Source: Candidatus Gastranaerophilales bacterium
GTDB lineage: Bacteria > Cyanobacteriota > Vampirovibrionia > Gastranaerophilales > Gastranaerophilaceae
Length of the DNA stretch: 55,031 bases
Assembly (NCBI GenBank): GCA_944322845.1
Contig: CALUQE010000014.1
Span: 1 to 55,031, forward strand
Direction: 5' to 3'
Both the position numbers and the translations under genes were made by a program. Of the stretch, positions 1 to 7,944 are shown in pieces. Position 1 is the first letter of the stretch; every line of letters starts with the position of its first letter. The notes below the pieces were generated by a model, which had not been told where the DNA came from, ran no database searches, and saw only the letters and a program-made list of their open reading frames with translations.

Positions 1-329
1 TTAGCGAGGGGCAATGTGCGGGTTTACCCGCTACATCCATTTGGTTTTATGCTCTCAAGAGCATTATAAACAATCAAAGTTTCTTCTTTTTTGCTTCGTT
101 TTTTCTTCTTTTATTTTTCAAAGAAGAAAAAATGAAGAAATGATAATTATGAAAAAGCAACCATCCTAACCCGCTTGTTTGCCGGCGTTAAACGAGTCTT
201 CGGATTTTGCTTACGCAAAAATCCTTCGCTCTTTGCCGGCAAGCCGCTTCCCTCAAAAGGGAAGGAACGCGCCAAGTTTGCAACTCTCCCTTCCCGCATG
301 AGGGAAGGCTGGGGCAGGTGATGGTATTT
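1..329. repeat. Gene-free block of hairpins and a dispersed palindromic repeat
   Basis: I see no coding region here. Instead there are successive inverted repeats. GCGGGTTTACCCGC is a perfect palindrome at 18-31. ATGCTCT/AGAGCAT arms lie at 49-64. A pyrimidine/purine hairpin with 13-bp arms lies at 99-132. A larger imperfect inverted repeat is bounded by TTGCCGGC (about 179-186) and GCCGGCAA (about 235-242), with GGATTTTGC and GCAAAAATCC inside. Two C/T-rich hairpins follow, CTTCCC/GGGAAG near 250-267 and CCTTCCC/GGGAAGG near 288-308. The last one, read on the minus strand, resembles the element at 24648-24676. The block probably holds the 3' end and termination signals of the minus-strand rqcH gene plus REP-like repeats. 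Confidence 0.6.
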
Positions 330-1748
330 CTATACTAAAACCTCTTTTTCATTTTTATAAGTAACATATCCCAAAGGGGCTGCCGGAGGTTTACGAAGGT
401 TCTTTGCTCTGGTGTAAATAATTCCGACCTTGGATGGCTGAGCAGCAGAAGAATATTCTCTCGCAAGTTTGCAGCATTCAAATAAAATTTCTTCATCAGG
501 TTCATTATTCTGAACTTTTAAAAGTACGTGCGAGCCGGCGCATAGCCTCGTATGGAACCAGTAGTCATTATCTTTTGCAAGTTTTGAAACTATATAATCA
601 TTCTGTTTATTGTTTCTTCCTATATAAACATCAAAACCTTTGATATTTAATTTCAGAATGGAATGTTCCTGCTGCTTTTTCGGTTTTGATTTTTCAGGTT
701 CGATTTCGGATTCAATATCCTCAAACTCGTTTATATTTTGCGCTTGTTCAATGCTGTATAGGATATTTTCCAAATATTCTTTTTCTATTTTTAGATTATT
801 TAGTAATTCTTCTGATTTTTCTTTTGTGGATTTTGATTTTGAATACAGTTTAAAATATCTCTGTGCATTTTCGTTAAGCGTTTTAGTATTATCAAGCTCG
901 ATTGTAATATTCCGGTTATTAATGTAGTCAAAAACTTCAATCTGAGATTGGTAGTCACATTTTTGATAGAGATTTGCCGTCAAAAGCTCTCCGTATAATT
1001 TATACTTTTCTGTATTGTCGCGTTTTTTTAATAAAGCTTCTATTTTACTTACAGAATTTTTAACCTTTTTTAATTTAGGAAGAATCATTGCAGTAAGCTT
1101 TGTCCGTTCATTTTTTATATTATTTTCTTCCTGAATATCTGCAAAATAATTATCAATAAGTTCATTTACGGATTCCGAATTATTCTTTTTTGAAATCAAA
1201 GGTTCGGAAGGTATATTTGGAGTTGTCGGCGGGTAAATATACTTTAGCCCGCCTTGAAGTTCTCTGTATCTGCTTTTTTCAGCTCCGACATTATGCGCAC
1301 AGCCTATAATTACGGAGGTTTTTCTGTCATATAAAATTATGTTGGAATGCTTGCCCATAAGTTCTATGCACAGGCAAAGCGAACGCTCCTCGGAAAATTC
1401 ATCCATTGTTTCAAAATGAAACTCTATGATTCTCTCATTTTCAATCACTAAAGCGTCAGAAATTTTGCATCCTTCAAGATATTTCCTTAAAAGCATACAA
1501 AACATAGGCGGATGTTTGGGAATTTTCAATCCCCTTCTCGCTTCATTTACCCCCGACATAAAGCAGGTGTGATAAGTCTGCGGATTAATGTTGATATAGA
1601 GTTTGCGGCTTTCTCCGTTATTGCGCAGAGAAAAAATAAAATCACGCCTTGTCGGTTGTTGAATTTTTTGCAATCTTGCGCCGATTATAAAATCGATATT
1701 TTCTTCAAAAAAAGCTTTTAGTGTAATACAGTCAAAATTTATCACCAC
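330..1748 (-). CDS. rqcH: NFACT family protein (RqcH/Rqc2-like, FbpA family)
   Basis: 472 residues. The N-terminal NFACT-N region (about 1-180) has the family blocks GARLQKIQQPT and ELMGKHSNIIL. A central lysine/glutamate-rich coiled coil spans about 205-350. A C-terminal NFACT-R domain (about 365-470) carries DYWFHTRLCAGSHV. Bacterial RqcH binds the obstructed 50S-peptidyl-tRNA complex and recruits tRNA-Ala to add C-terminal alanine tails to stalled nascent chains. Members are usually near 550-580 residues, so the coiled-coil arm looks short. At the position of the family's Asp-Arg pair I read Glu105-Arg106 (ENERII). The ATG overlaps the stop of the upstream secreted-protein gene by 7 bp, which suggests translational coupling. 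Family call is confident; activity in alanine tailing is inferred. Confidence 0.88.
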   Translation of the reverse strand: MVINFDCITLKAFFEENIDFIIGARLQKIQQPTRRDFIFSLRNNGESRKLYININPQTYHTCFMSGVNEARRGLKIPKHPPMFCMLLRKYLEGCKISDALVIENERIIEFHFETMDEFSEERSLCLCIELMGKHSNIILYDRKTSVIIGCAHNVGAEKSRYRELQGGLKYIYPPTTPNIPSEPLISKKNNSESVNELIDNYFADIQEENNIKNERTKLTAMILPKLKKVKNSVSKIEALLKKRDNTEKYKLYGELLTANLYQKCDYQSQIEVFDYINNRNITIELDNTKTLNENAQRYFKLYSKSKSTKEKSEELLNNLKIEKEYLENILYSIEQAQNINEFEDIESEIEPEKSKPKKQQEHSILKLNIKGFDVYIGRNNKQNDYIVSKLAKDNDYWFHTRLCAGSHVLLKVQNNEPDEEILFECCKLAREYSSAAQPSKVGIIYTRAKNLRKPPAAPLGYVTYKNEKEVLV

Positions 1749-2008
1749 TGGCTCCTGTAGTAATTACTACTGCTTGAGTTTTGGGAATAATTATATTGTG
1801 TATTCCCATAATTATTATATATTTTGTTTCTGGTAGTGTAATTGGATTGTGCCTGCCAGTAAGGAATTTGTTTGGCTCTTTGCTGCCGGTAGCGGCTTCT
1901 CTGGTATTGCTGCATTTGCATTTGTCGGTAAGCGACAGGGTTAATCGAGGCAGCATAAGCGGCCGTCGTGAACAGTATTAAAAGAGTTGTGATTATAATC
2001 TTTTTCAT
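1742..2008 (-). CDS. Small secreted Tyr/Gln/Asn-rich protein
   Basis: 88 residues. A clear Sec-type signal peptide (MKKIIITTLLILFTTAAYA) is followed by a mature part very rich in Tyr, Gln, Asn, Ser and Arg, with no cysteine and no recognisable fold. The composition suggests a disordered or surface-associated polypeptide. It sits between rfbA (11 bp upstream) and rqcH (overlapping by 7 bp), so it is probably co-transcribed. I see no good Shine-Dalgarno sequence before the ATG. Function is unknown and I do not recognise the family. The signal peptide and operon position make it likely to be real. Confidence 0.6.
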   Translation of the reverse strand: MKKIIITTLLILFTTAAYAASINPVAYRQMQMQQYQRSRYRQQRAKQIPYWQAQSNYTTRNKIYNNYGNTQYNYSQNSSSSNYYRSQW

Positions 2009-2019
2009 AGATATAAAGT

Positions 2020-2913
2020 TTATATGCCGAGTGCTACTAAATCGGGATGATCGAGAACTGAGCGGACATAGTTGTAATATTCATTTTTGTATCCGTATTT
2101 TTCAATCTTAGCCAGTAAATCTTCTTTAGAGATAAATCCCTGATTAAATGCAATTTCTTCCAGACAGGAAATTTTAACTCCTTTATTTAATTCCATTGTT
2201 TGTACAAATAAGCTTGCCTGCAGCATAGAATCGTGCGTTCCCGTATCAAGCCAGGCAAATCCGCGCCCGAGGATTTCGACATTCAATTGTCCGAGTTCAA
2301 GATAAATTTTGTTTAAATCTGTAATTTCCAGCTCACCTCTTTTAGAAGGCTTGAGAAGCTTTGCAAATTCGCATACTCTGCTGTCGTAAAAATACAAACC
2401 GGTTACTGCGTAATTAGATTTAGGATTAGCCGGTTTTTCCTCCAGTGATATAGCCTTATTATTACTGTCAAATTCAACGACACCGAATCTCTCCGGGTCT
2501 TTCACAGTGTAGCCGAAAACAGTTGCACCGACGTTTTTTCTGATAGCATCTTTCATTATTGTGGAAAATCCCTGACCGTGGAAAATGTTATCACCAAGAA
2601 TAAGTGCAACATCATCATTGCCGATAAAATCTTCTGCAATTATAAATGCATCAGCAATTCCTCTTTGAACATATTGGATTCTATATTGCAGGTTTAAACC
2701 GTATTGCGAGCCGTCTCCGAGAAGTTTGATAAAATTATCATAATCGGATTCATTAGTTATTATAAGAATATCTTTAATCCCCGCAAGCATTAGAGTTGAG
2801 AGAGGATAATAAATCATAGGTTTATCATATATAGGAAGCAGAATCTTTGATATCGGCTGTGACGCCGGATATAACCTTGTTCCTGCACCTCCTGCTAAAA
2901 CGATACCTTTCAT
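2020..2913 (-). CDS. rfbA: Glucose-1-phosphate thymidylyltransferase
   Basis: 297 residues, the usual length. It makes dTDP-glucose from dTTP and glucose-1-phosphate, the first step to dTDP-rhamnose and related sugars. The N-terminus has the nucleotidyltransferase signature GGAGTRLYP, then [25 protein letters not shown] supplies the metal-binding aspartate, and [19 protein letters not shown] is the sugar-binding stretch typical of RfbA/RmlA. A Shine-Dalgarno sequence (AAGGTGG) precedes the ATG. It lies 13 bp after the thioredoxin-like gene and 11 bp before the small secreted protein. No rfbB, rfbC or rfbD is in the window, so the rest of the pathway must be elsewhere. The product could feed the glycosyltransferases at 36-43 kb. 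Confidence 0.95.
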   Translation of the reverse strand: MKGIVLAGGAGTRLYPASQPISKILLPIYDKPMIYYPLSTLMLAGIKDILIITNESDYDNFIKLLGDGSQYGLNLQYRIQYVQRGIADAFIIAEDFIGNDDVALILGDNIFHGQGFSTIMKDAIRKNVGATVFGYTVKDPERFGVVEFDSNNKAISLEEKPANPKSNYAVTGLYFYDSRVCEFAKLLKPSKRGELEITDLNKIYLELGQLNVEILGRGFAWLDTGTHDSMLQASLFVQTMELNKGVKISCLEEIAFNQGFISKEDLLAKIEKYGYKNEYYNYVRSVLDHPDLVALGI

Positions 2914-2926
2914 AATGCCACCTTTT

Positions 2927-3301
2927 CTATAAATTCCTGAACTTTTCCATACTTTTTTCCATACATTTTAAATCCATCAAACAATCGGGAGTAATTTGCC
3001 CTGCAACTTTCTTTTGAGAATTTATCATTACTACATAAGGAACAAACGTTCCATTGAATTCTCGCATTAAACTTTTACCATATTTAGTAGATGCATCAAC
3101 TTTTATAAAAACAAACTGTCCGTCATGATCTTTTGACACTTTTTTGTAATTAGGTTGAAACATTGTGCAGTATTTGCATTTTGGGGAGTATAAATACAAA
3201 AATACATTATATCCCTTTTCCATTGACCTTTCAAATTCACCGGAAAACACCGGAAGTACCCAAAAAAATGAAAATAAAAATAACAAACACTTCTTAAACA
3301 T
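2927..3301 (-). CDS. Exported thioredoxin-fold protein
   Basis: 124 residues from the ATG at 3301. A longer reading to 3337 is possible, but a -10 box lies inside it and the shorter start gives a clean signal peptide ([21 protein letters not shown]). The mature part has the thioredoxin-like active site [11 protein letters not shown] (CxxC with Lys-Tyr between the cysteines), VFIKVDAS and a cis-Pro loop FVPYVVMI. A second cysteine pair lies near the C-terminus (CLMDLKC). It is likely a periplasmic or membrane-anchored oxidoreductase. It is transcribed first in the unit with rfbA. Substrate is unknown. Confidence 0.75.
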   Translation of the reverse strand: MFKKCLLFLFSFFWVLPVFSGEFERSMEKGYNVFLYLYSPKCKYCTMFQPNYKKVSKDHDGQFVFIKVDASTKYGKSLMREFNGTFVPYVVMINSQKKVAGQITPDCLMDLKCMEKSMEKFRNL

Positions 3302-3306
3302 ACTAA

Positions 3307-3337
3307 TGATGATATCATTATAACAAACCTTTTTCAA
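3307..3337 (-). promoter_or_regulatory. Sigma70-type promoter for the thioredoxin-like gene
   Basis: On the minus strand TATAAT lies 15 bp before the chosen ATG (3301), with TTTACC 17 bp further upstream as a 4/6 match to -35. Its position within the longer possible reading frame supports the shorter start. Confidence 0.5.
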
Positions 3338-3365
3338 TAGGTAAAAACATATGCCTGCATTTATG

Positions 3366-3393
3366 TTGACAAATTTTTTCCAATCATTAAATT
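3366..3393 (+). promoter_or_regulatory. Promoter for the J-domain gene, probably leaderless
   Basis: TTGACA at 3366-3371, a 16-bp spacer and TAAATT at 3388-3393. Only six bases separate the -10 from the ATG at 3400, so transcription should start at or beside the initiation codon. No Shine-Dalgarno sequence is present. Confidence 0.55.
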
Positions 3394-3399
3394 GATGAT

Positions 3400-4380
3400 A
3401 TGACTAAAGATTATTATAAAATTTTAGACATATCGGAGTTTAGTACAACAGAAGAAATCAAAAGCGCTTACAGAAAGCTTGCGCGCAGATGGCATCCTGA
3501 TGTTGCCGGAAATTCTCCTGATATTATCGAACACTTTAAAGAAATTAATGAAGCGTATGAAATCTTGTCTGACAATATAAAAAAGGCTGATTATGACAGG
3601 GCAAGAAGATTTTATAATTACAGTTCTTCAAATTCTCAAAAAGAAACAAAATCTTACAATAAAACATCTACAAATCCTAATAATTTTAAAGAAACAACTC
3701 ATAAAGAGGAGAAACGGAACTCTTTCTGGGAGGATATATTCAAAACGCATAAGGCGGAAGAAGTTAAGTCTCCAAAAAGAGGAGAGGATATTTATTCTGA
3801 TGTCGAAATTTCTGTTTTTGAAGCAGTCAGCGGAGCCACTAAAGTGATAAATATGCTTCAAACGCAAATTTGTCCGAAATGCGGCGGAAGAAAGTTTGTC
3901 AACGGTGCAAAATGTTCTTCCTGTAACGGTAAGGGTGAGACTTCAGTATATAAGAGATTTAAGGTTAAAATTCCTGCAGGAATTAAAAACCTTTCCAGAA
4001 TCAGATTGGCGGAAGAAGGGGAAAAGGGGCAAAACGGCGGAAGAAACGGTGACTTGTATCTTACAATTCACATAAGAGAAACTCAAAATTACAAAACAGA
4101 AGGTATGAATATTTTGAAAAATATTCCGATTGCACCTGAAGTTGCAGTTCTCGGCGGAGAAGTTACCGTATCAACTTTAATCGGTAATGTATCTTTAAAG
4201 ATTTCTCCGAATACAAAAAACGGTCAAAAAATAAGACTTGCAGGATGCGGAATTAAGCAAAATGACAAAGTTGGTGATATGATAGTAACTGTAGAGATTC
4301 AAATTCCTCAGGACTTGACTGAAGAAGAGCTGGAATTATACAGAAAACTCCGTCAGTTGAAGGGAAGGGGAGTTGTATAG
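3400..4380 (+). CDS. J-domain co-chaperone with a reduced zinc finger
   Basis: 326 residues. The J-domain covers about 1-70 with the HPD motif at 32-34, which stimulates DnaK ATPase. A charged, low-complexity linker (about 70-125) follows. The substrate-binding beta-domains contain only two zinc-coordinating CxxC motifs (C158/C161 and C172/C175), whereas type I DnaJ has four CxxCxGxG repeats. The C-terminal domain (about 185-320) is of DnaJ type, with IPAGIKNLSRIRLAEEGEKG and a second related block. It therefore lies between DnaJ and CbpA in architecture. queE follows 14 bp downstream, probably on the same transcript. It may be a DnaK partner, but no dnaK or grpE is nearby. Confidence 0.85.
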   Translation: MTKDYYKILDISEFSTTEEIKSAYRKLARRWHPDVAGNSPDIIEHFKEINEAYEILSDNIKKADYDRARRFYNYSSSNSQKETKSYNKTSTNPNNFKETTHKEEKRNSFWEDIFKTHKAEEVKSPKRGEDIYSDVEISVFEAVSGATKVINMLQTQICPKCGGRKFVNGAKCSSCNGKGETSVYKRFKVKIPAGIKNLSRIRLAEEGEKGQNGGRNGDLYLTIHIRETQNYKTEGMNILKNIPIAPEVAVLGGEVTVSTLIGNVSLKISPNTKNGQKIRLAGCGIKQNDKVGDMIVTVEIQIPQDLTEEELELYRKLRQLKGRGVV

Positions 4381-4394
4381 TATGAGGAAAGAAT

Positions 4395-5057
4395 ATGGAA
4401 GCGGATATAAAAGAGGTTTTTGCTTCAATTCAGGGCGAAGGACCATATCTAGGGTATAAACAGCTGTTTATAAGATTTTGCGGATGTAATTTAAAATGCA
4501 ATTATTGCGATACGGATTTTGATACTGCACATGCAGCAAAATATTCCGTAAAGGGACTCTTGAAACTGGTTGATTTAAATTTAGACTGTCATTCCGTTTC
4601 ACTAACCGGCGGTGAGCCTCTGCTTAGTTCCGCCTTTTTGAAAGAGTTTTTACCTGAATGCAAACTTCCTGTTTATCTTGAGACAAACGGCACTATGTAT
4701 AGGCAGCTCGGGGATATTATTGATTATATAACTTATGTTTCTGCGGATATTAAGCTCCCCAGTTGTACAGGATTAAAACCTCTCTGGGATTTACATGATA
4801 AGTTTTTCAAAATTGCTTCTAAAAAAGAGCTTTTTGCTAAGATGGTATTTAATAATTCTATTACAGACGATGAGATAATCAAGGCCTGTTCTTTATGTAA
4901 AAAATATGATGTAGAGCTTATTCTCCAGCCTGAAATGCGTGATAATAAGCCTTCAGTGGATTCAAAACTTATGGAAAATGTTTTGGATAAGGCACTCGTA
5001 AATTACCCAAAAGTAAGGCTGATACCTCAAGTGCATAAATTTATTAACGTTCAATAA
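4395..5057 (+). CDS. queE: 7-carboxy-7-deazaguanine synthase (radical SAM)
   Basis: 220 residues. This radical SAM enzyme converts 6-carboxy-tetrahydropterin to 7-carboxy-7-deazaguanine in queuosine biosynthesis. The N-terminus has the substrate-binding IQGEGPYLG, and the cluster motif C31-x3-C35-x2-C38 (CNLKCNYCD) binds the 4Fe-4S cluster. LTGGEPLL follows, and LETNGT is the usual middle motif. A Shine-Dalgarno sequence (GAGGAAAG) precedes the ATG. The stop codon touches the stop codon of the convergent gene at 5058 with no base between. The other queuosine genes are not in the window. Confidence 0.93.
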   Translation: MEADIKEVFASIQGEGPYLGYKQLFIRFCGCNLKCNYCDTDFDTAHAAKYSVKGLLKLVDLNLDCHSVSLTGGEPLLSSAFLKEFLPECKLPVYLETNGTMYRQLGDIIDYITYVSADIKLPSCTGLKPLWDLHDKFFKIASKKELFAKMVFNNSITDDEIIKACSLCKKYDVELILQPEMRDNKPSVDSKLMENVLDKALVNYPKVRLIPQVHKFINVQ

Positions 5058-5450
5058 CTAAGCTAAATATTCAAGAATTGCACCGCCGATTTCTTCATTT
5101 GGATCGAAACCTGCTTCTTTGGGCGGATTGATAGAGTTTTGTATAAGCATAGAAACAAGAGGACCAAAAGCATCCGGAATTTTTGTTTTTCTGTAAACTC
5201 CGGCGAGAAATGTCTGAATATTCGGTGATTTTGTATTATTGTATTTTGAAAGCTCAGGATAAAGAGTTTCAACACCCTTTTCACCGTCGTCAAGCATTCT
5301 GTTTAGAATATACAAATCTTCAACTACTTCATCTTCAGATTTCGGATTTTTTAGTGAAGCTTTTATTTCCTCAAGATTTTTTCTTTCGGAAATACGTTTT
5401 TCATCAAATATACAGTAATTTCTATATTGATTCGGATACGATACACTCAT
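5058..5450 (-). CDS. Hypothetical protein downstream of the prepilin peptidase
   Basis: 130 residues, soluble, mostly helical, with no signal peptide or membrane segment. I do not recognise the family. Its ATG lies 7 bp after the prepilin peptidase stop with no Shine-Dalgarno sequence of its own, so it is probably translated by reinitiation and belongs to the sigma factor/prepilin peptidase unit. That context hints at a role linked to type IV pili or secretion, but nothing in the sequence proves it. Its stop is directly adjacent to the stop of queE on the other strand. Confidence 0.65.
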   Translation of the reverse strand: MSVSYPNQYRNYCIFDEKRISERKNLEEIKASLKNPKSEDEVVEDLYILNRMLDDGEKGVETLYPELSKYNNTKSPNIQTFLAGVYRKTKIPDAFGPLVSMLIQNSINPPKEAGFDPNEEIGGAILEYLA

Positions 5451-5457
5451 AGGTGAA

Positions 5458-6357
5458 TTATATTATAAAAAATAAAAAGATTAAAGCGCCAATGGCAAGA
5501 GCCGGAACATAAGGAAGATAATTCCTCTCTTCTATATGATTGAGGTTTTTCAAAATCGAAAATGCCAGTGTAAGTCCGATTATTGCAAAAATGGCAAGTG
5601 TATAATAGTTTTGCAACGTTTGAAATATTACAAAAGCAAGTCCGAAAATAACACCCAGAATACAGGTGAGTTTGTTGTTATTTTTGAATTGCTTATAGAA
5701 GAATACCGGTAGTATGAATACCATCGAAGTCAGGAGTCCGAGAAGAAGCACAACGATAATATCCTGTCCGAATATTGCGCCTAAAGCTCCTGCGACATAA
5801 GTGTCGGCTTCTCCCATTGCTCTCGAATCCGTAAAAAGATATCCTGCACGAGCAATTAATTCCAAAATTAATCCCCCTATTAATATGCCTGTTAATGAAT
5901 GTGCAATTCCCATTGCTCCGGCATTTATAATATTGAAAATAATACCGCTTATGCCCATTATTATTGCAATATTACAATCTACAAGCTGCTCTTTGAGATC
6001 AGTTCCGGTCATTATTATCAGACAGGAAACCCAGAACATTGCAAAGAGGGTTGTTATACTGATTCCGAATTTTACAAATGCAAATGCAAATAATAGCATA
6101 GCAGCCAGTTCTACTAACGGATATTGTATGCTGATTTTTTCTTTGCAAAAATAGCATTTCCCTCTTAGCAGAATATATGATAAAACAGGAATATTATGCC
6201 AGAATAATAATTTATTTCCGCATTTCGGGCACTTGGACGGTGGAAAAACAATACTTTCTCCGGATAATGACCTTAAAATTACTACATTGAAAAAGCTTCC
6301 GAAGCAGAGTCCTAGAATGCAAACCCAGAATAAAAAGTAGTAAAATGTATCAATCAT
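5458..6357 (-). CDS. pilD: Prepilin peptidase (type IV leader peptidase)
   Basis: 299 residues from the ATG at 6357. An upstream TTG (6381) is in frame, but the ATG has a GAGG six bases before it. This polytopic inner-membrane aspartic protease cleaves type III signal peptides of prepilins and may N-methylate them. The N-terminal part has the cytoplasmic double cysteine motif CPKCG...CYFC, and about eight membrane segments follow. The catalytic aspartates lie in TGTDLKEQLVD and in GEAD, where most homologues have GxGD. The start overlaps the sigma factor stop by 8 bp. No prepilin or pilus assembly ATPase is in the window. Confidence 0.9.
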   Translation of the reverse strand: MIDTFYYFLFWVCILGLCFGSFFNVVILRSLSGESIVFPPSKCPKCGNKLLFWHNIPVLSYILLRGKCYFCKEKISIQYPLVELAAMLLFAFAFVKFGISITTLFAMFWVSCLIIMTGTDLKEQLVDCNIAIIMGISGIIFNIINAGAMGIAHSLTGILIGGLILELIARAGYLFTDSRAMGEADTYVAGALGAIFGQDIIVVLLLGLLTSMVFILPVFFYKQFKNNNKLTCILGVIFGLAFVIFQTLQNYYTLAIFAIIGLTLAFSILKNLNHIEERNYLPYVPALAIGALIFLFFII

Positions 6358-7168
6358 TTTCCACCTCTGTGTTATCTGCAATCATCCTGTATAACAAAGT
6401 GAATGCTTTTTTGAGTCTTCTTGAAACCTGCATTTGTGTAAGGTTGAATTTTTGAGCAATTTCCTTCTGTGATAAATCATCATAGTAATATGCATTAATA
6501 AGTGCTTTTGATTCTTCAGGGAGTTTTTTTATAACATCTCTTAGTACGATTTTAGTATCTTCAAGTTCTCGCACATCTTTATAATTACCTTTGCTGAAAA
6601 CTTCTTCAAAACCAAGATTGTCAGAATCGTTGGTAAATACGTCTTCTAATGAAAGTGCTGGGCGCCTTCTGTCCGCTTGAAGAGCGTAATCAACCTCTTT
6701 GCGTGATACTTGAAGTGCTTCTGCTACATCTTCATTGGTAAGTTCATTTAATTCTTCAAGAGTTAATGTTCTTATAAAGCTGTTAATACGATATGCGAGT
6801 TCCTGTATATGTCTTGGAACGCGTATAGTATTCATCTTATCTCTGAGAAAGTGCTTCATTTCGCCGATAATGTAATAACCTGCGTAGATTTTAAAATTAT
6901 CATTTAAATCTTCTGAATAGGTATCAATTGCTTTTAAGAGTCCTATTGCACCGGCTTGTACCAGATCTTCAACAGGGTCATAAGAACGTCTTGCGATTGT
7001 TTTGGCAATCTTTTTTATTATCGGAAGCATTTTGGTAACGATTAGGGCTTTTGCTTTCGCTTTTTTGTACTTATCAGAAGCAGAGTGGTACTCATTAAGC
7101 CACTCTGTTACTAATTCATAAGTTCTCTGTTCGCTATTCTTATTTACCACAATAAAACTCCGACTCAT
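6350..7168 (-). CDS. Group 3 sigma factor (SigB/SigF/FliA-like)
   Basis: 272 residues. Sigma70 region 2 (about 45-120) contains DPVEDLVQAGAIGLLKAIDTY. Region 3 follows VPRHIQEL (about 122-200). Region 4 (about 215-265) has the helix-turn-helix SQKEIAQKFNLTQMQVSRRL. Region 1.1 is absent, as expected for an alternative sigma factor. The VPRHIQEL block resembles SigB/SigF/SigG-type factors and the cyanobacterial SigF. It is co-transcribed with the prepilin peptidase. In Synechocystis SigF controls pilus genes, so a link to surface appendages is plausible. It is one candidate, not proven, to read the two sigma28-like promoters in this window. No anti-sigma factor gene is adjacent. Confidence 0.88.
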   Translation of the reverse strand: MSRSFIVVNKNSEQRTYELVTEWLNEYHSASDKYKKAKAKALIVTKMLPIIKKIAKTIARRSYDPVEDLVQAGAIGLLKAIDTYSEDLNDNFKIYAGYYIIGEMKHFLRDKMNTIRVPRHIQELAYRINSFIRTLTLEELNELTNEDVAEALQVSRKEVDYALQADRRRPALSLEDVFTNDSDNLGFEEVFSKGNYKDVRELEDTKIVLRDVIKKLPEESKALINAYYYDDLSQKEIAQKFNLTQMQVSRRLKKAFTLLYRMIADNTEVEND

Positions 7169-7173
7169 TAGGT

Positions 7174-7182
7174 ATCATAACA
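7174..7182 (-). promoter_or_regulatory. Extended -10 promoter of the sigma factor gene
   Basis: On the minus strand TGtTATGAT is an extended -10 element. The TATGAT box ends only five bases before the ATG at 7168, so the transcript is probably leaderless. No clear -35 box is visible. Confidence 0.45.
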
Positions 7183-7212
7183 TGAGAACAGCTCTTTATC
7201 AATTATATTTTC

Positions 7213-7944
7213 TTACAGGTAGAATATCAGATTTATTAAAAAGTCAGCCATAAGCATATATACGGTTGATAAAACGGCTGCTTTTGTGGTGGATTCTCCG
7301 ACGTCTTTGGCTCCGCCCTTTGTTTCATAGCCTTGAGTTGCGCAGACAAGAGCAATCAGGACTCCGAAAATAAGACCTTTCAAGAGGCTTATATAAATAT
7401 CTTTAGTACTCAGCCAGAGCCATACAGAGTTTATATATCTTGCGGGACGTAGATGTATTGTTGCGTGCGAAACAAACAGACCACCGGAAATTCCTACAAG
7501 TTCTGCAATAAGAACGACCATCGGAACCGTGATAGCTGCGGCAAGGAGTCTTGGTGCAAAATAATAACCTACGGGATCGACTTTAAGTGTTTTTATTGCG
7601 TCAACTTGCGAAGTTACCTGCATGTTGGCAATCTCTGCAGAGATTGCAGTTCCGGCTCTTGCTCCGATAGCAAGCGCAACAAAACCCGGCGCAATTTCTC
7701 TTATCATAACAACTGCAATTGAGCCGCCGACATAGGCTTCCGCGCCAGACATAAGAAATTGTTTTGAAACCTGTATTGCAATGACTGCAGCAGAAACAAA
7801 AGCTATGACAAGCGAAATTAACAGAGAATCATAACTGATAGCTGCGGCCTGAGCAACTACGTGTTCCCATCTTGAGCGTCCCGTAATTAAATACTTGATG
7901 CTCGTGTAGAGATTCTGCATACATTTTCCCAAAAAACTAATCAT
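7213..7944 (-). CDS. mlaE: MlaE-type ABC transporter permease
   Basis: 243 residues, five or six membrane segments. The MlaE/YrbE signature is clear: IREIAPGFVALAIGARAGTA and ISAEIANMQVTSQVDAIKTL. Family members move phospholipids or other hydrophobic molecules between the membranes of diderm bacteria, together with an ATPase (MlaF) and a substrate-binding MCE protein (MlaD). Neither partner is in the window. The start overlaps the ilvE stop by 8 bp, so the two are co-transcribed even though they have no obvious functional link. It supports a two-membrane envelope. Confidence 0.92.
   Translation of the reverse strand: MISFLGKCMQNLYTSIKYLITGRSRWEHVVAQAAAISYDSLLISLVIAFVSAAVIAIQVSKQFLMSGAEAYVGGSIAVVMIREIAPGFVALAIGARAGTAISAEIANMQVTSQVDAIKTLKVDPVGYYFAPRLLAAAITVPMVVLIAELVGISGGLFVSHATIHLRPARYINSVWLWLSTKDIYISLLKGLIFGVLIALVCATQGYETKGGAKDVGESTTKAAVLSTVYMLMADFLINLIFYL

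Noticed and set aside
5801..6154. Plus-strand reading frame of 117 codons opposite the prepilin peptidase
   Set aside because: It lies wholly within a recognised gene on the other strand, and its translation (many Ile, Ala, Pro) is the antisense of membrane segments. No ribosome site.
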